Below are positions 11,243-23,217 of a stretch of DNA of 64,000 nucleotides, in pieces. Each line of letters opens with the position of its first letter. Position 1 is the first letter of the stretch. The stretch comes from Cervus elaphus (Eukaryota > Chordata > Mammalia > Artiodactyla > Cervidae). The notes under the pieces are model-generated. The model worked only from the letters and a program-made list of their open reading frames with translations, was not told the DNA's origin and searched no databases. A program made the position numbers and the translations under genes. The stretch covers positions 97,760,015 to 97,824,014 of the forward strand of contig NC_057823.1 in NCBI RefSeq assembly GCF_910594005.1, written 5' to 3'.

Positions 11243-12142
11243 TTTTTTTTTTTTTTCGCTACAGAAAGCTTTATTGTTTCCATTTGGTCCAAGGCTTGGG
11301 AGGGAGCTCCATGGTTAAAAAGCTTCCCAGTGGCTGCAGAAAAGGGCTTCAGGCAGAGACCCTGACACTGGAGAGGGTCCTCAAAGGTTCCTCGAAGGTC
11401 CAGGGACTCCTAGTGTTTGTGCTTTGAGGGTGAGCCTTTGCAAGAGGTAGTCCCCAGCCGCCCCTGGAGACCAGCCAGCCCGCTGAGGCTGGCCACGTGG
11501 CCATAGTCTCCGTGGGTTTCACCTGCGCACCTAGGAAGCGGCTCTCCAGAAAGTCACAGGGGTGGGGGTCTGCACAGGCAGAACCCAGGGCCTGCAGTTC
11601 CGAAAGGGTGGGACTGTCCAGTTCAGGCTCTTCCCCGTGGGAACGGAGGCTTCCACTGCCTCTTGGGTTTTACAGCACTCATCTGGAGATGCCTTCTGCA
11701 CGTCCTGGAAGAAGGCATGGCTGCGGCGCTGGTTTTGCATTTCTGAGAGTTTCCCTGAGCCCTCGTGCTTCTCCTCGTGGGAAAAGTGCGCCACGCCATC
11801 CAGAGCCACTTTGTCGCCATGGCAACAGAAGCTCAGAGAGAGGTAGGCCTAGGGGACCGGCAGGTGTGTGTTGACCAGGCGGTTGACGATGGCCTCCACC
11901 TCCATGGAGTAATTCGGATGAATCTGGGAGCTCATGGATGGTGGGTGATAGGTAATAAGAAGTTAAGCTCAAAAGCCAGTGTTGTCTGGTCCTGAAAGGC
12001 CCGGGATACTTGACTGGCTGATTCTGAAGGCTGTGACTGGAAAAATGGTTGGAGGGTGGTCAGAGGCTAGAGTAAGCGGCATCCCTGGGTCTGTTCGGTC
12101 CAAACACTGTTGAAGCAAAAGGCAGAACCATGGGACCCCCAA
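11243..12142 (-). pseudogene. FTL: Processed pseudogene of ferritin light chain
   Basis: Intronless complement of a ferritin L mRNA, with 5' UTR, coding region, 3' UTR and poly(A) tail contiguous on the minus strand. The coding remnant runs from the ATG at 11935-11933 (MSSQI, then NYS, then VEAIVNRLVN) to a stop at 11412-11410. That is 526 nt, against 528 nt for an intact 175-residue protein. Recognisable pieces include AYLSLSF, VALDGVAHF and KMQNQR-like EMQNQRR, and the 3' end encodes RLTLK. Ferritin L normally assembles into the cytosolic iron-storage shell; here it is broken by an early in-frame TAG (after VNTHLPVP) and by frameshifts around 11600-11640, so no ferritin is made. The 3' UTR keeps 'ccttggaccaaatggaaaca', an AATAAA at 11275-11270 and an A14 tail (T at 11243-11256). 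No clear target-site duplication was found. Its parent gene lies elsewhere. Confidence 0.93.
12088..12119 (-). promoter_or_regulatory. Fossil iron-responsive element in the FTL pseudogene 5' UTR
   Basis: The minus strand reads ttgcttcaacagtgtttgga, the ferritin IRE core. It has a bulged C, the five-base upper stem ttcaa/ttgga and the cagtgt apical loop. In functional ferritin mRNA this hairpin is bound by iron regulatory proteins to block translation. Here the lower stem reads ccgaacag where I recall cggaacag, one mismatch. There is no evidence that it is transcribed. Confidence 0.85.
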
Positions 12143-12145
12143 GCG

Positions 12146-12722
12146 CACTCCATGTGTTTTCCCATTAAAGATGAATTTTTAAAGAAGACATAAAACAGAC
12201 CTAGAACTAGCTAATAGGAGTTTATTGCAGTCTGAAATAATTAAAGTTGAGTTGCCAGTTGCCTTATTTCTTGTCTTTGCACTGAGCTATCACTGTAAAT
12301 TCATCATCAATAGGGTGCTTGCCAGAGAGACTTGGGCATCTCTTTTGATAGCCCTTAATAGTTTCCTGGTGGTGTGCTAGGCTTCCTTGACAATATGTGC
12401 AAAATATCAAAAATGGACATTTGATCAGAAAAAGAAAATCAGCTTTCAACACAATGGCCAAGGCTCAGTCTCTTCATGTTTCTGCTTCCTAATCTACACA
12501 ATGCCTGAAGGTGTGCTTGAGGAGGGCATGAGTCAGGGAAGGCAGGCAAACTAAACCACCCAGCATAGATGCAAATAGCTGGCAAGTTGAGTAGATACTA
12601 TCTTGTCGCTAAGAAGCAATATAATGAGATTCCACTCTTCAATTCTTAAGGATGTTTGCTATGTTTTCTTTTTTTCCCCTAATATTCAGTGTTTCCTATC
12701 TTTTTATTTCTTTTCCCCTGTC
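12146..12722. other. No recognisable feature
   Basis: Unique-looking sequence between the FTL pseudogene and a BovB. The short minus-strand frame at 12264-12461 is unrecognised. Confidence 0.45.
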
Positions 12723-14155
12723 CAGTTGAGCTATTTCAAATCCTGAAAGATGATGCTGTGAAAGTGCTGCACTCAATATGCCAGCAAATTTGGAAAACTC
12801 GGCAGTGGCCACAGGACTGGAAAAGGTCAGTTTTCATTCCAATCCCAAAGAAAGGCAACGTCAAAGAATGCTCAAACTACTGCACAATTGCACTCATCTC
12901 ACACGCTAGTAAAGTAATGCTCAAAATTCTCCAAGCCAGGCTTCAGCACTACATGAACCGTGAACTTCCAGATGTTCAAGCTGGTTTTAGAAAAGGCAGA
13001 GGAACCAGAGATCAAATTGCCAACATCCACTGGATCATTGAGAAAGCAAGAGAGTTCCAGAAAAACATCTATTTCTGCTTTATTGACTATGCCAAAGGCT
13101 TTGACTGTGTGGATCACAATAAACTGTGAAAATTCTGAAAGAGATGGGAATACCTGACCACCTGACCTGCCTCTTGCAAAACCTGTATGCAGGTCAGGAA
13201 GCAACAGTTAGAACTGGACATGGAACAACAGACTGGTTCCAAATAGGAAAAGAAGTATGTCAAGGAGGTATTTTGTCTCCCTGCTTATTTAACTTATATG
13301 CAGAGTACATCATGAGAAACTCTGGGCTGGAAGAAGCACAAGCTGGAATCAAGATTGCCGGGAGAAATATCAATAACCTCAGATATGCAGATGACACCAC
13401 CCTTATGGCAGAAAGTGAAGAGGAACTAAAAAGCCTCTTGATGAAAGTGAAAGAGCAGAGTGAAAAAGCTGGCTTAAAGTTCAACATTCAGAAAACTAAG
13501 ATCATGGCATCCGGTCCCTTCACTTCATGGCAAATAGATGGGGAAACAGTGGAAACAGTGGCTGACTTTATTTTTGGGGGGCTCCTAAATCACTGCAGAT
13601 GGTGATTGCAGCCATGAAATTAAAAGATGCTTACTCCTTGGAAGGAAAGTTATGACCAACCTAGACAGCATATTAAAAATCAGAGACATTACTTTGCCAA
13701 CAAAGGTCCGTCTAGTCAAGGCTATGGTTTTCCCAGTGGTTATATGTGGGTGTGAGAGTTGGACTATAAAGAAAGCTGAGCTCAGAAGAATTGATGCTTT
13801 TGAACTGTGGTGTTGGAGAAGACTCTTGAGAGTCCCTTGGACTGCAAGGAGATCCAACCAGTCCATCCTAAAGGAGATCAGTCCTGGGTGTTCATTGGAG
13901 GGACTGATGCTGAAGCTGAAACTCCAGTACTTTGGCCACCTGATGTGAAGAGCTGACTCATTTGAAAAGACCCTGATGCCGAGAACGATTGAGGGCAGGA
14001 GGAGAAGGGGACGACAGAGGATGAGATGGTTGGATGGCATCACTGACTCAGTGGACATGGGTTTGGGTAGACTCCGGGAGTTGGTGACGGACAGGGAGGC
14101 CTGGCGTGCTGCAGTTCATGGGGTTGCAAAGAGTCGGACACGACTGAACTGAACT
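12723..14155 (+). mobile_element. BovB LINE, 5'-truncated, reverse transcriptase region retained
   Basis: Encodes most of the BovB (RTE clade) reverse transcriptase and C-terminus, followed by the 3' UTR and gaactgaactgg end. Visible motifs are PIPKKGN, GFRKGRGTRDQIANI, motif A FIDYAKGFDCVDH, LSPCLFNLYAEYIM and the catalytic YADD at 13384-13395, then FPVVICGCESW and RIDAFELWCWRRLL. The reading frame is broken. A 1-base deletion after 'aataaactgtg' creates a stop at 13127-13129, and an indel in the T/G run near 13570-13582 shifts the frame again. The endonuclease domain is absent because of 5' truncation. The catalytic aspartates themselves are intact. Confidence 0.95.
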
Positions 14156-14849
14156 GGCTCCCTTGAGAATTAGAGAATGTTTAGAAGTCAAACAGGAAAA
14201 AGCTAATAATGGGAATATGGGTGATGAGTTTGGCATTTCTCAAAGGTTGAATTAAAAGACTCTTCATTTATTTATTTATTATTAAAAAAGTATCTATGAA
14301 AACTAAATAGCCTATTCAGTTTTTTTTTTTTTTTTAAGAAATTCTGCAAAAATGAAGGGTGGCTAGAAGTTACATTTCTGGCAGCCCTGCAGCAGGTGAA
14401 CATCTCTGGAGAAGGACTTGTTCAGCTTACTTCTTTCAGTACCTTCACCAGCAAGAAAATAGACTGAGTGGGAAAAGAGGAACCAAAAGAAATATAGTTG
14501 TTGTTTTTAATCTGTTTGCTGAGCGTGATAGTCCATTTTCTTTCTAAAACCAGGCTCTTGGGTACTTGGAATGATCTAAGTAACTAATATTCACGTACAC
14601 AGTGATTTAATAGGCTTATACCTGCATGGAGGTCTTCAGGGCTGGTTATCAAATGCTTTGGTTTTACAGAAAGATGTCTGGAGTATATGTAGCATTTTAT
14701 TAATACAAATGTTACATGTACATAGCACAGCGTCTTTCCAGTGCATTAAAAATGCTATAGAGGTGTACGTATTTTATTAATCTTTATCCTTTTATCTCAC
14801 AAAACTCTTTCTGTGCTGCTGTTTGTTTGAATAATTTCATTATATCCAA
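14156..14849. other. No recognisable feature
   Basis: AT-rich, with a T16 tract near 14320. No gene or repeat family was recognised. Confidence 0.45.
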
Positions 14850-15048
14850 GGGCTTCCCTGGTGGTTCAGTTGGTAAAGAATCCTCCTGCAATGTGGGAGA
14901 CCTGGGTTCCATCCCCGGGTTGGGAAGATCCCCTGGAGGAGGGCATGGCAACCCACTCTAGTATTCTTGCCTGGAGAATCCCCATGGACAGAGGAACCTG
15001 GTGGGCTGCAGTCTGTGGGGTGGCAAAGAGTCAGACATGACTGAGTGA
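14850..15048 (+). mobile_element. Bov-tA SINE
   Basis: Well-preserved copy: 'ggcttccctggtggttcagt', B box 'gggttccatcc', 'ggcaacccactctagtattc' and the 'gagtcagacatgactgagtg' end. Confidence 0.96.
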
Positions 15049-16705
15049 ATGTTCCTATGAACACTATTTTGACCTCTGAATAAGTATCTTTAAAATATTT
15101 GTTGACCTTGTGAAAATATAATGAAGCGAAATTGTTGTATAACATCACAGAGTTATACAGAAACTAATAAACTTCGCCATTTTATGTACAAATTAGATGT
15201 TAGAGTACATTCATCCATCTTATAGAACCATTTCATTCGATTCAGAAGCTCTTATGTATTAGTTTACAAATATATTCTCATGTAGTCTTCGATTTTCTTC
15301 ATATGTGAAATGAATTTATAAATTTCATGACTCAGTTCTGTGGCTGTGAACTTAGTCTGGTCTGGTATTTTTCAGTGATTTGGTAAAGTTGAGGGTGGTG
15401 GATTTTATTGTTTATGTTTTTCTCTCTCTAAGCAACAGCAAATATCTAAAAATATGAATTAAAGTTTTATCCCATCCTTACTGACTAAAATAAAATAATA
15501 GAAATCAGAGTACCCATTGACAGATAAAATCTGAAAATTTCCTTGTTCAAGAGACATAGATATTCTTAGGGCTCCTAACCTAGTGTGGTGATTCCTACTA
15601 GTGGAAGAGAAAAGTCAGGGGGCTGACTAGTGTCTCTAAGGAACTGGTCCTGGAAATACAGTAAACATTGGCAAGGGGATGACCAGAGCTATGTATCGAT
15701 CCTTCCTTACCCCTATAAACGTTGTAAGATAGATCCAGAACAGAATTTTCAAGCATTTAGAAGCTTGAAAATATAATTCATAGCATCCAAGAAGTTAAGC
15801 CGTTTGGTGTTGCATATTTCAGAGCCATTTTGCGTTCACTTATTCCTGTTTAGTGCCCAGGTGGTGAGTTACGTACAATCCCTTAATCTTTCTCACCTCT
15901 CTAGTTTTCAGTTTTGTACATCATGAATATCTTCAATGATGACTGCTGCTTTTCTTTAGAGAAGTGATGGTGTGCTCAAGTTAAGTTATGGAGCAGAGCT
16001 GATGAGGGAAAAGAGATGAAGGAAAGACAATATCTTCCCCTAGGCAACTGACCTGGCAGAGAGATGGGTGGATTCCTGAATCCCCATGTTGGAGCAGGCT
16101 TTGGTATTCTAGAAAGTGATGGTGCTGGGAAAATGTGATCTTCTGGATTTATTAAAAGTAGAAATACATTTTAAAATGGAGTTTGAGTTTATGATTTTCA
16201 TGTTAATATTTACTGATTGCTCTTACTCTATTAGATGGGCAGGAAACATTATTCTGAAATCAAAACAAAACAGAAACTACAAAAAGCTTATACTTTTCTA
16301 TGATTGCATTAAGAATGTTTACAGTGAGACAGAGACAAATGTGATGGATGGTGTTTAGTCCAGATGATGATGATGGTTATGTTGATGGTGATGACTTTTA
16401 ATCAACATTTATGTCATTCTGTCAGTAACTCAGCACAGATATTTGTGTGAATAAGAAGACTAGATTGTCCTTTTGAGCAAGGGACAGTTTCTAAATCTCC
16501 TGCTCCTAGAATTATTTTCTCCCATTGGGTAATCATTCTATTTTTTTGAAAATAAAGTGTGAATGGTAATCTCTTTCCAGTGCCATGCTAACTTTGCCAT
16601 AATTGAAAGCGTTAAAGAAAGGTTAAATTTAACATTTGTTAAATAAGCATCAAATTAGGTGTGGTGGTTTATAGGATGAGCTAACTGGTCAGTGTTTCTA
16701 ATACA
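15049..16705. other. No recognisable feature
   Basis: About 1.6 kb of AT-rich sequence. A short imperfect gat/gatggt run lies at 16361-16393. No gene was recognised. Confidence 0.45.
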
Positions 16706-16752
16706 TTACATCTGTTTTTTTTTTTTTTTTTTTTTTTTTTACATCTGTTTTT
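16706..16752 (-). repeat. Tail-only retro-insertion: T26 between direct repeats
   Basis: acatctg followed by T lies at 16708-16714, then T through 16740, and acatctgttttt repeats at 16741-16752. The direct repeat is at least 12 bp counting the shared T residues. Nothing but poly-T lies between. The right edge, ttttt/at, resembles an L1 endonuclease site on the complement. No element body is present. Confidence 0.65.
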
Positions 16753-16954
16753 ATTCAGATCTTATTCCTAAAAAATGGCCAATAGTGGCAGTAAGGCTGA
16801 ATCTCCTTTTCAGCATTTTTTGTGTGTGATGATGGGGGCATCTGGGAGGACGCTGGTCCATCTTATGACCTGACTGTTTGGGGCTGTGATATAAAAGAGG
16901 CAGACAGTTAGAGAGGAAACCTCAGACTGCAGAAAGAGGTCTGCCGCTGTCCAG

Positions 16955-17164
16955 GACCTCAGTCGTGTCTGACTCTTGATTACCCCATGGACTGCAGCGT
17001 ACCAGGCTCCTCCATCCAGGAATTTTCCAGGCAAGAATACTGGAGCAGGTTGCCCTTTCCTTTGCCAGGAGATCCTCCCAACCCAGGAATTGAACCTAAG
17101 TCTCTTACCTCTCCTGCATTATCAGGCGTGTTCTTGATTATCACTAGCGCCACCTGAGAAGTCC
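16955..17164 (-). mobile_element. Bov-tA SINE
   Basis: Complement of a full SINE: 'ctcagtcgtgtctgactctt', 'accaggctcctccatccagg', 'tccaggcaagaatactgga', and a head ending 'gcgccacctgagaagtccc'. Diverged around the B box. Confidence 0.93.
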
Positions 17165-19064
17165 CAAGGAAGTCTCTTGTGGCCTTAAAAGATAGGTAGC
17201 TCATACCTTATCAGTCCATATGTTTACCACTCTCCGTAATTTTTCCTTTTCCCCTTTATCTAAAATATTTGAGGAATTTCTTGGGCCACAATATTGATGG
17301 ATCTGATTTCTAAATTGATTGTTCCACAATGCTAAGGCTTAGAAAATAATTAGTGTTGACAAAGGGCTGGTGTAAAGGATATGTTTATCAACTCTTTTCT
17401 TGGCTTCCCTATTTTTTCAGTTTAGAAAATATCACAATAAATATTTTCTCCTAGGCCTATTTTTCTTGTTAGTTAAATGTTAAATCAGTATTAATAAATG
17501 AAAATATTTTATTTAGAATTTCTCTTAATTATAAATTTAAGCTAATTTTAAGAGGGGTTTACCTAAATGTACCTTTATATATTTTCAATGAAAAACATGT
17601 TTGCTAAGAAAATGAATAGTAAGTGAAATTTCAATGGCACGTCTATCAAATTTGATAAGCGAATTGTTTTCAGACAGCTTTGAAGAACTTTAAACATAAA
17701 TATTATGTCATTGTTATTATGAAATAAATTAAAAAATTTTGATTTCAGGTGCTTTAATGAAAGTATTATTATCTATTCACCAAAGGTGGACTTTAATGTT
17801 GGGTAGTTCACTTAATGTTTACAACTGGAATAATAAAGCCATACATTTAAAATAATGCTACATTTATAATAATGGATGCTTTTCATTAGATAATTTCTTT
17901 TACAAGTATTAAGAACTTGATAAAGTTTTATAGTATCAGGTTTTTGAAAGATAATAAGGAACAAGGAAGTTTTTAATAATTAAGAGATAAATTTATTCTT
18001 TCATTAAACTCCTTACAGTTAAAAAGATTACATTAGAAGTTACTTCTACATGCTGAAGTATAATCTTGGCAAAGTTTTTAAAAAAATCCCTAGAGATTAT
18101 GATATTGGTTATGTAAACATTCTAAAGTAATTTCTGGAGGGGTGAGTACTTTATTTTTTAATGGAAAATACTCCACAGTATGAAAATAGCACCCACAATG
18201 CAGTAGTACAAAAGTGTATAATATTAATAGTACAAAATCATCTTAATTAATCCTGTGACATTGGTTGAGTCATTAAACATCTCTGAGCCTCAGTTTTCTA
18301 ATCCTTAATATGAATAATTTGGACTGAATGATCTGTAGGCTTACTTATAATTCTAAAATATCTATAACATTACTATGTTGTAGCTTCAGAGAGCATTGGT
18401 ATCATGTAATTTTGAGGACTGTATTTAAAACAATAAAGCTTTTGGCATATATGTTTGTTCATGAGGTTAATTTATTAAATCAAAACATTTTATTTTGAGG
18501 AGACTATTGAACTTGCATGACTATTACTGTTCAAGGAAAAACTACTTTATTCCCTAGCAGAGGAAATGATACATGATCTGGAAGTTTCATGCTGCTGTTG
18601 GCACTCACCTTAATACCTAGAGAAACCAAAATGGGTTTTTACTGTTTGTTACAGTTGGTATTGATAGTACCAAGAATGTAACAGGTTTTTCACAGTGAGA
18701 TGTTTGATACCTTCCATCCTGCATGCAACATTTTAAAAAGCTTGCTTGGAAAAGAAGTTTATTTTTCATACAGTGGCTGCTGATCCTTTTGAAATGGAAT
18801 TATGTTCTTGTTGTCATGGCAACATAGGCTTCTACACTTCTGTTTTCCGCAATGTATATTTCTCTGAGTATGGGTGTTTATAAGAGTTTTATTCATTGGC
18901 GGCAGTGTGGTTACTGGCATCAAGAAAGTAGATCAGCCAGATGACATCTATGGTGCCTGTCAACTCTGAATTTCCACGATACATTAAGCTTTCCAAAGAA
19001 GGTGATTACAGTGTCTGTTTTAGAAGGGAAGTGGAATGCTAACTTTTACTTTCTATATTAATCA
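17165..19064. other. AT-rich stretch, almost repeat-free
   Basis: Nearly 1.9 kb with no ruminant SINE or LINE, only a weak MIR. Very AT-rich with many short frames and no gene. It is one of the longest stretches here that transposons have not filled. Confidence 0.5.
18250..18350 (+). mobile_element. MIR SINE fragment
   Basis: 'ctgtgacattggttgagtca', 'ctctgagcctcagttttct' and 'ggactgaatgatctgtaggc' follow the central MIR order. Short and diverged. Confidence 0.6.
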
Positions 19065-19425
19065 GTTTGTTTAATATCAGTGGCTCTAACAAGCAACTCC
19101 CTTATGTCAGTGGTTTAGCAAAACAAAGGATTTTTTTTTTTGGTTGCATTAGTTGTGGACAGGGTAAATCTCTATTAGAAGGTGACTTGTTTTGGTTGAC
19201 CCTTAGAGGCTTCTGGGAGTCCACTCTCCCTCTTTCATCTGCCTGGGTAAGAAGCAAAGAGAAAGCATGCAGGATCACACAGGTGGTTTTACAGACAGTT
19301 TTGAAAGTGGTGCGCATCAATTCGGCACACATTCCACTGACTAGAACCCGGTCATATAGCCCTAACCAACCACAAGGAGGCGGGGTACGTACAGAGGTCC
19401 AGAAAGAGAAAATGGGATTGCAAGC
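19065..19425. other. Possible ancient interspersed repeat, family not assigned
   Basis: The order 'aacaagcaactccc', 'tcagtggtttagcaaaac', 'ccctctttcatctgcctggg' and 'aaccaaccacaaggaggcgg' recalls an old mammalian repeat I cannot name with confidence. A 135-codon plus frame across it (19067-19474) has no recognisable domain. Confidence 0.3.
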
Positions 19426-19509
19426 AACCTGCAGGCTTTTTTTTTTTTTTGTCTTACAAATGTTTCATGTTTAGTTGGAATATATTTGGAAAAATTTAGA
19501 TCTCTTTAG

Positions 19510-19690
19510 ATAAAGAATCCACCTGCAACGCAGGAGACACGGGAGGATCCCTGGGTCGGGAAGATCCCCTGGAGAAGGAAATGGCAACCCACTCCAGTAT
19601 TCTTGCCTGGGAAATCCCATGGCCAGAAGAACCTGGTCTCTACAGTCCATAGATCATAAGAGTCAGACACGACTTAATGACAAAACAGCA
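19510..19690 (+). mobile_element. Bov-tA SINE, 5'-truncated
   Basis: Lacks the first part of the head, starting near 'gataaagaatccacctgc'. The body 'ggcaacccactccagtattc' and end 'gagtcagacacgacttaatg' are clear. It ends in a cagcagcagcggcagc tail. Confidence 0.94.
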
Positions 19691-20079
19691 GCAGCGGCAG
19701 CATTTAAAATTCACTTTGAATGATGAATAGGTGGTAGCCGATGTATTAATTAAAATTTATCCTTGTTGCTTTTTCATGAAAGACTTATTCACTTTTCCTT
19801 TCTTTGTAATTTAGGGTATTCTGAATATAACTATTAAGTTCCTATTTTTAGATTTATTGCTACCTTAGGATCTCACTTTAATTATCAAGCTCTTTGCTTC
19901 TGTTGGAGAGAAGACCATAACTTACAAAGTAATAATCATAACAGGACTTCTGTAATCCCTTAGAGGCCAGATGGACTTCATGTGAAGTAATTTGAAGTAA
20001 ATTATTTTGTTATGAAATATCACTTTTAGTTTAATTATCTAGTAATACCAAAAATATGTTCTTAATGATCTCTGGGCTC
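19691..20079. other. No recognisable feature
   Basis: AT-rich unique sequence; nothing recognised. Confidence 0.45.
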
Positions 20080-20800
20080 TTCTTTCCATCCACAGTGAGT
20101 ATGTGGCTATGTGTGACCAATTAAAGGTGTCCATAAATGGTTTGACCCTTCTCCATTGAGAAGGGGAGTCTGCGGCCCCCTCCCCTTGAATCTGGGTGAG
20201 CTATGTGACTACTTAGACAGTAGAATATGGCAGGGTTGATACCGAGCCAGTTTTCAGGCCTGCACCTTGAGAAAATGGCAGCTTCTCTTGGAATGGACCC
20301 TCTTGGAATGAAGTCACCACCAGGGCCTCCCAGGTGGTGCAGTTGTAAAGAATCTGCCTGCTAACTCAGGAGACATAGAGACATGGGTGCAATCCCTAGG
20401 TGGGGAAGATCCCATGGAGCAGGAAATGGCAACCCGTTTCAGTATTCTTGCCTGCAAAAATCCCATGGAGAGAGGAGTCCGGCGGGCTGTAGTCCATGGG
20501 GTCACGAAGAGTCGGACATGACTGAGCTACTGAGCACACACATGTACCGGTCACGGGTAGGAGCCCTGGAGAGCAGCACTACCGATGTCTCATCGTGCAG
20601 TCAGCATCAGCTGTCAGCCGTGTGCGTGAGCCATCTAGATATCAGTCCAATAGGCTTCTTAGAGAAATTAAGCCCCAGGTGCTTGCTGAATGCAATCAGT
20701 AAGAGACTCCAAGCAAAAAACTGGCTGTTCCAGCCAAGTCAAGGATGTAAGGGGTCATAATAAATTGTTGTTTTATGTGATTATAAAAACCAGGAGCATT
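20080..20800 (+). mobile_element. MLT1-type (ERVL-MaLR) solitary LTR, split by a SINE
   Basis: Matches MaLR LTR order as remembered: 'cttgaatctgggtgagctat', 'gaatatggcagggttgatac', 'atggcagcttctcttggaa', then after a SINE 'ctgtcagccgtgtgcgtgag' and 'aataaattgttgttttatgt'. No internal retroviral sequence lies on either side, so it is a lone LTR. Its aataaa near 20758 would be the old LTR polyadenylation signal. Exact ends are uncertain. Confidence 0.75.
20325..20542 (+). mobile_element. Bov-tA SINE inside the MLT1 LTR
   Basis: Head 'gcctcccaggtggtgcagtt', an extra 'gacatagagacatgggtg' block, the body 'ggcaacccgtttcagtattc' and end 'gagtcggacatgactgagct'. LTR sequence resumes after 'cacacacatgtac', so the SINE is the younger insertion. 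Confidence 0.95.
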
Positions 20801-20921
20801 GTATTTTCTTTGTCAGAATTTTACTCCTAAAGAGCTTCCAACATCATCACAGATTTTCTGTAACCTCTGGAAATGGTTGAACAGCCTGTGGATTTGAAGA
20901 AACGAGCACAAATCACATTTT

Positions 20922-20966
20922 TCTATCTATCATCTATCTATGTATCCATCTATCCATCTATCTATC
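20922..20966. repeat. (CTAT)n microsatellite, imperfect
   Basis: ctat/ccat tetranucleotide run with interruptions such as 'ctatgtatccat'. Confidence 0.9.
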
Positions 20967-23217
20967 TTCTGTTTATGTTAGCTGCAATCTGGTTGCCAGC
21001 TGGGACAAGTGGGTAGATTAATATTTGAGTCTCAGTAATGTTGCCGAGGACTGGGTTCAATAAGGTATTTCTCAAGGTTGGCAGCAGACAATATTCTTAC
21101 AGTTTTCTGAGCCACTGTCATGAACTAAAATTCTAGAACGTAACAATTTAAGGGAACATCGAGCTCACTGGTTTGTCCCTGGTGGCTGTGTCAGAGTATA
21201 CTTGGTGGAAGGCTTTGTCCTCAGGGAAAAACCACACACTTGAAGTGGCAGAGGGAACAGATGATGCAAACATTTCATGGTTTAATAATGCGAATGCAGG
21301 AAGGGCAGTCTGTGGTCAGTTACAGTGCGTTGATTCCTTATGTTGTATGCCTTGCAAAAGCCAGCAGGAAAAAATTTACCCTAAGTATTTTCCTCATGTA
21401 AGAGTCTTAATCCTGAAATGTGCCCATTTCAGATTCAGTCATTTGTGTTCTTTTTTTCCCCCTAAACCTCCATTAAAATGTTAATATTCTTTGAAGAATG
21501 TGACTTGAACAAACTTATACTCAGGTATTAAGGAGTTTCAGATATAATCTTTCTCCTACAGGAACAAGAATTTTCAAAGTGTGCTTGTTTAAACAGCCTT
21601 TAAAGAGTTGCTGGTGTTTTTCGGTAGATGCCGAGTGTTGAAATAGAGAAAAAGGAGAGATGACATAAATCGTGTACCTCATAATTTTATCTGAACTTAT
21701 GCTAGATGCAGTACTTGCATTTCTATATTTGCCATATTCTGCTGATCTCCTCTGAAGTCATATGCTCTTTGAAGAAGGTTCATGTATGTACATACATTAT
21801 AGTAATTTGGTAAGTCAATAGCATTTATTGCATCCTACTGTTAACTGGTAAGCATTTCTTTTATCAGCTTTATTCCAGGTCATATGTAAATGTATGGAAA
21901 ATGACAATATGAATTCTGAATAGAACGCAGTAGTGCTTTCTTCAACAGGTACATTCTTAGCATTATAATTCTTTTCGTAGTTCCTTAATGTATTATGTAT
22001 GAATGGGATATAACCTAAGAAAATAGCTTCTCTAGGTAATAAAGCTAAAATAATTTCACTGGCCAACTCCCCTTCCTTCCACCAGTCCATTTTCTCATTC
22101 TTTAGGAGCAAATAGCCATCTAGTTAGAGACTATATTTCCCCAAATTCTTTTGGTCAAGAGTGCCCATAAATCTAAGTTATCACCAGTGGATTGGGAATA
22201 TAAGCTGTGTGGACAACGTCAGACTCGTTTGCTTAAAAATAAAAATATATATATGTATTCTGGATTTCCTCTCTTTTTTCCCCCTTCTTGTGAGTAGGAA
22301 CATAATGTGTTTGTGACCCAGCTTCACCCATGCAGATGAAAGTGATAACTTAGTTGAATGGTAAGGCAATAAAATGACAGGGACCTGTAATCCTGAAGGA
22401 ACCTGAGTAGCAGAACTACCCTATCAAACTTGAATTCTCCCCCTGGGGTTGTTATATGAAAGAGAAGTAAGCCACGGTTTTTATCTCTTTGTTAAAGTAA
22501 CTTCACCTCTATTGTAACTAATATACCTCATCTTTTAGGCTTGAAATAAATATTTTCTTCTATGAAAGAGCTCAACATACAACCTAGTGTATGTGATATT
22601 TAATTGCCTCAGCAACTCAATGATGTTTAGAAGATTTCTGAAATGATACACTTGGTTGCATGCTTTTATAAATGTAATCATATAACAGTATGTAGGTGAC
22701 TCAGTGAGTGTCTAATTCAGGATGTAGACCCAGGGAGAAGACATCAAATTCTTTCCTGTCACAATATATCTTTTTTTTTTTACTTATTTATTTAAAACTG
22801 AATTCTAAAGTTGCTTAATAAGTGTATCTTTCATTCCCTTACTGTGTCCTTAGTTTGTCCCAAGTGCTAAAGAAATCAAAGTGTTGGCTCTGATTTGAAG
22901 GAGCTCAGGCTTTTGCCTGTTTTGATAAGCTTCACCTCCCAGAACTCTGCCACATGGGGGTACTCAGTGAATATTTGAAGACTGAATGAGTGTGGAAGTT
23001 GGTGAGAAAAGATATATAGAAAAATGTTTTGTAGTACGAAGCAGGATGGGAATCACATGGGGCCTGGAAATAAGAACTGTGGAGTTCAGAAGAGTGAGAA
23101 TTCAACAGCAGCGCAGAAGCTCTGAAGAATGTATGAGATTTATCTGGGGAGCATTTTCTGTTAGTAACTGGGGGCAGAGACAGACAGTATGCCCAACGTT
23201 AAAGATAGTATAGATTA
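20967..23217. other. No recognisable feature
   Basis: About 2.2 kb of unique-looking sequence. The 103-codon plus frame at 21173-21484 and the 98-codon minus frame at 21815-22111 have no recognisable domains and no supporting splice or promoter context. Confidence 0.45.

Noticed and set aside
11497..11995. Plus-strand frames of up to 125 codons in GC-rich DNA
   Set aside because: They are antisense shadows of the ferritin light chain pseudogene.
12689..13605. Two consecutive frames of 146 and 159 codons as a candidate gene
   Set aside because: They are the decayed BovB reverse transcriptase, separated by a 1-base deletion.
14850..14930. tRNA-like A and B boxes at SINE heads as tRNA genes
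   Set aside because: They are the tRNA-derived heads of Bov-tA SINEs. They lack a complete cloverleaf and recur throughout the window.
19067..19474. 135-codon plus-strand frame
   Set aside because: Overlaps a probable ancient repeat and ends in a poly-T-coded phenylalanine run; no homology recognised.
20080..20800. Endogenous retrovirus provirus
   Set aside because: Only an LTR-like unit is present. No gag, pol or env remnants or second LTR flank it.
20922..20966. Short regularly spaced repeats as a CRISPR-like array
   Set aside because: A plain tetranucleotide microsatellite in a mammalian genome.
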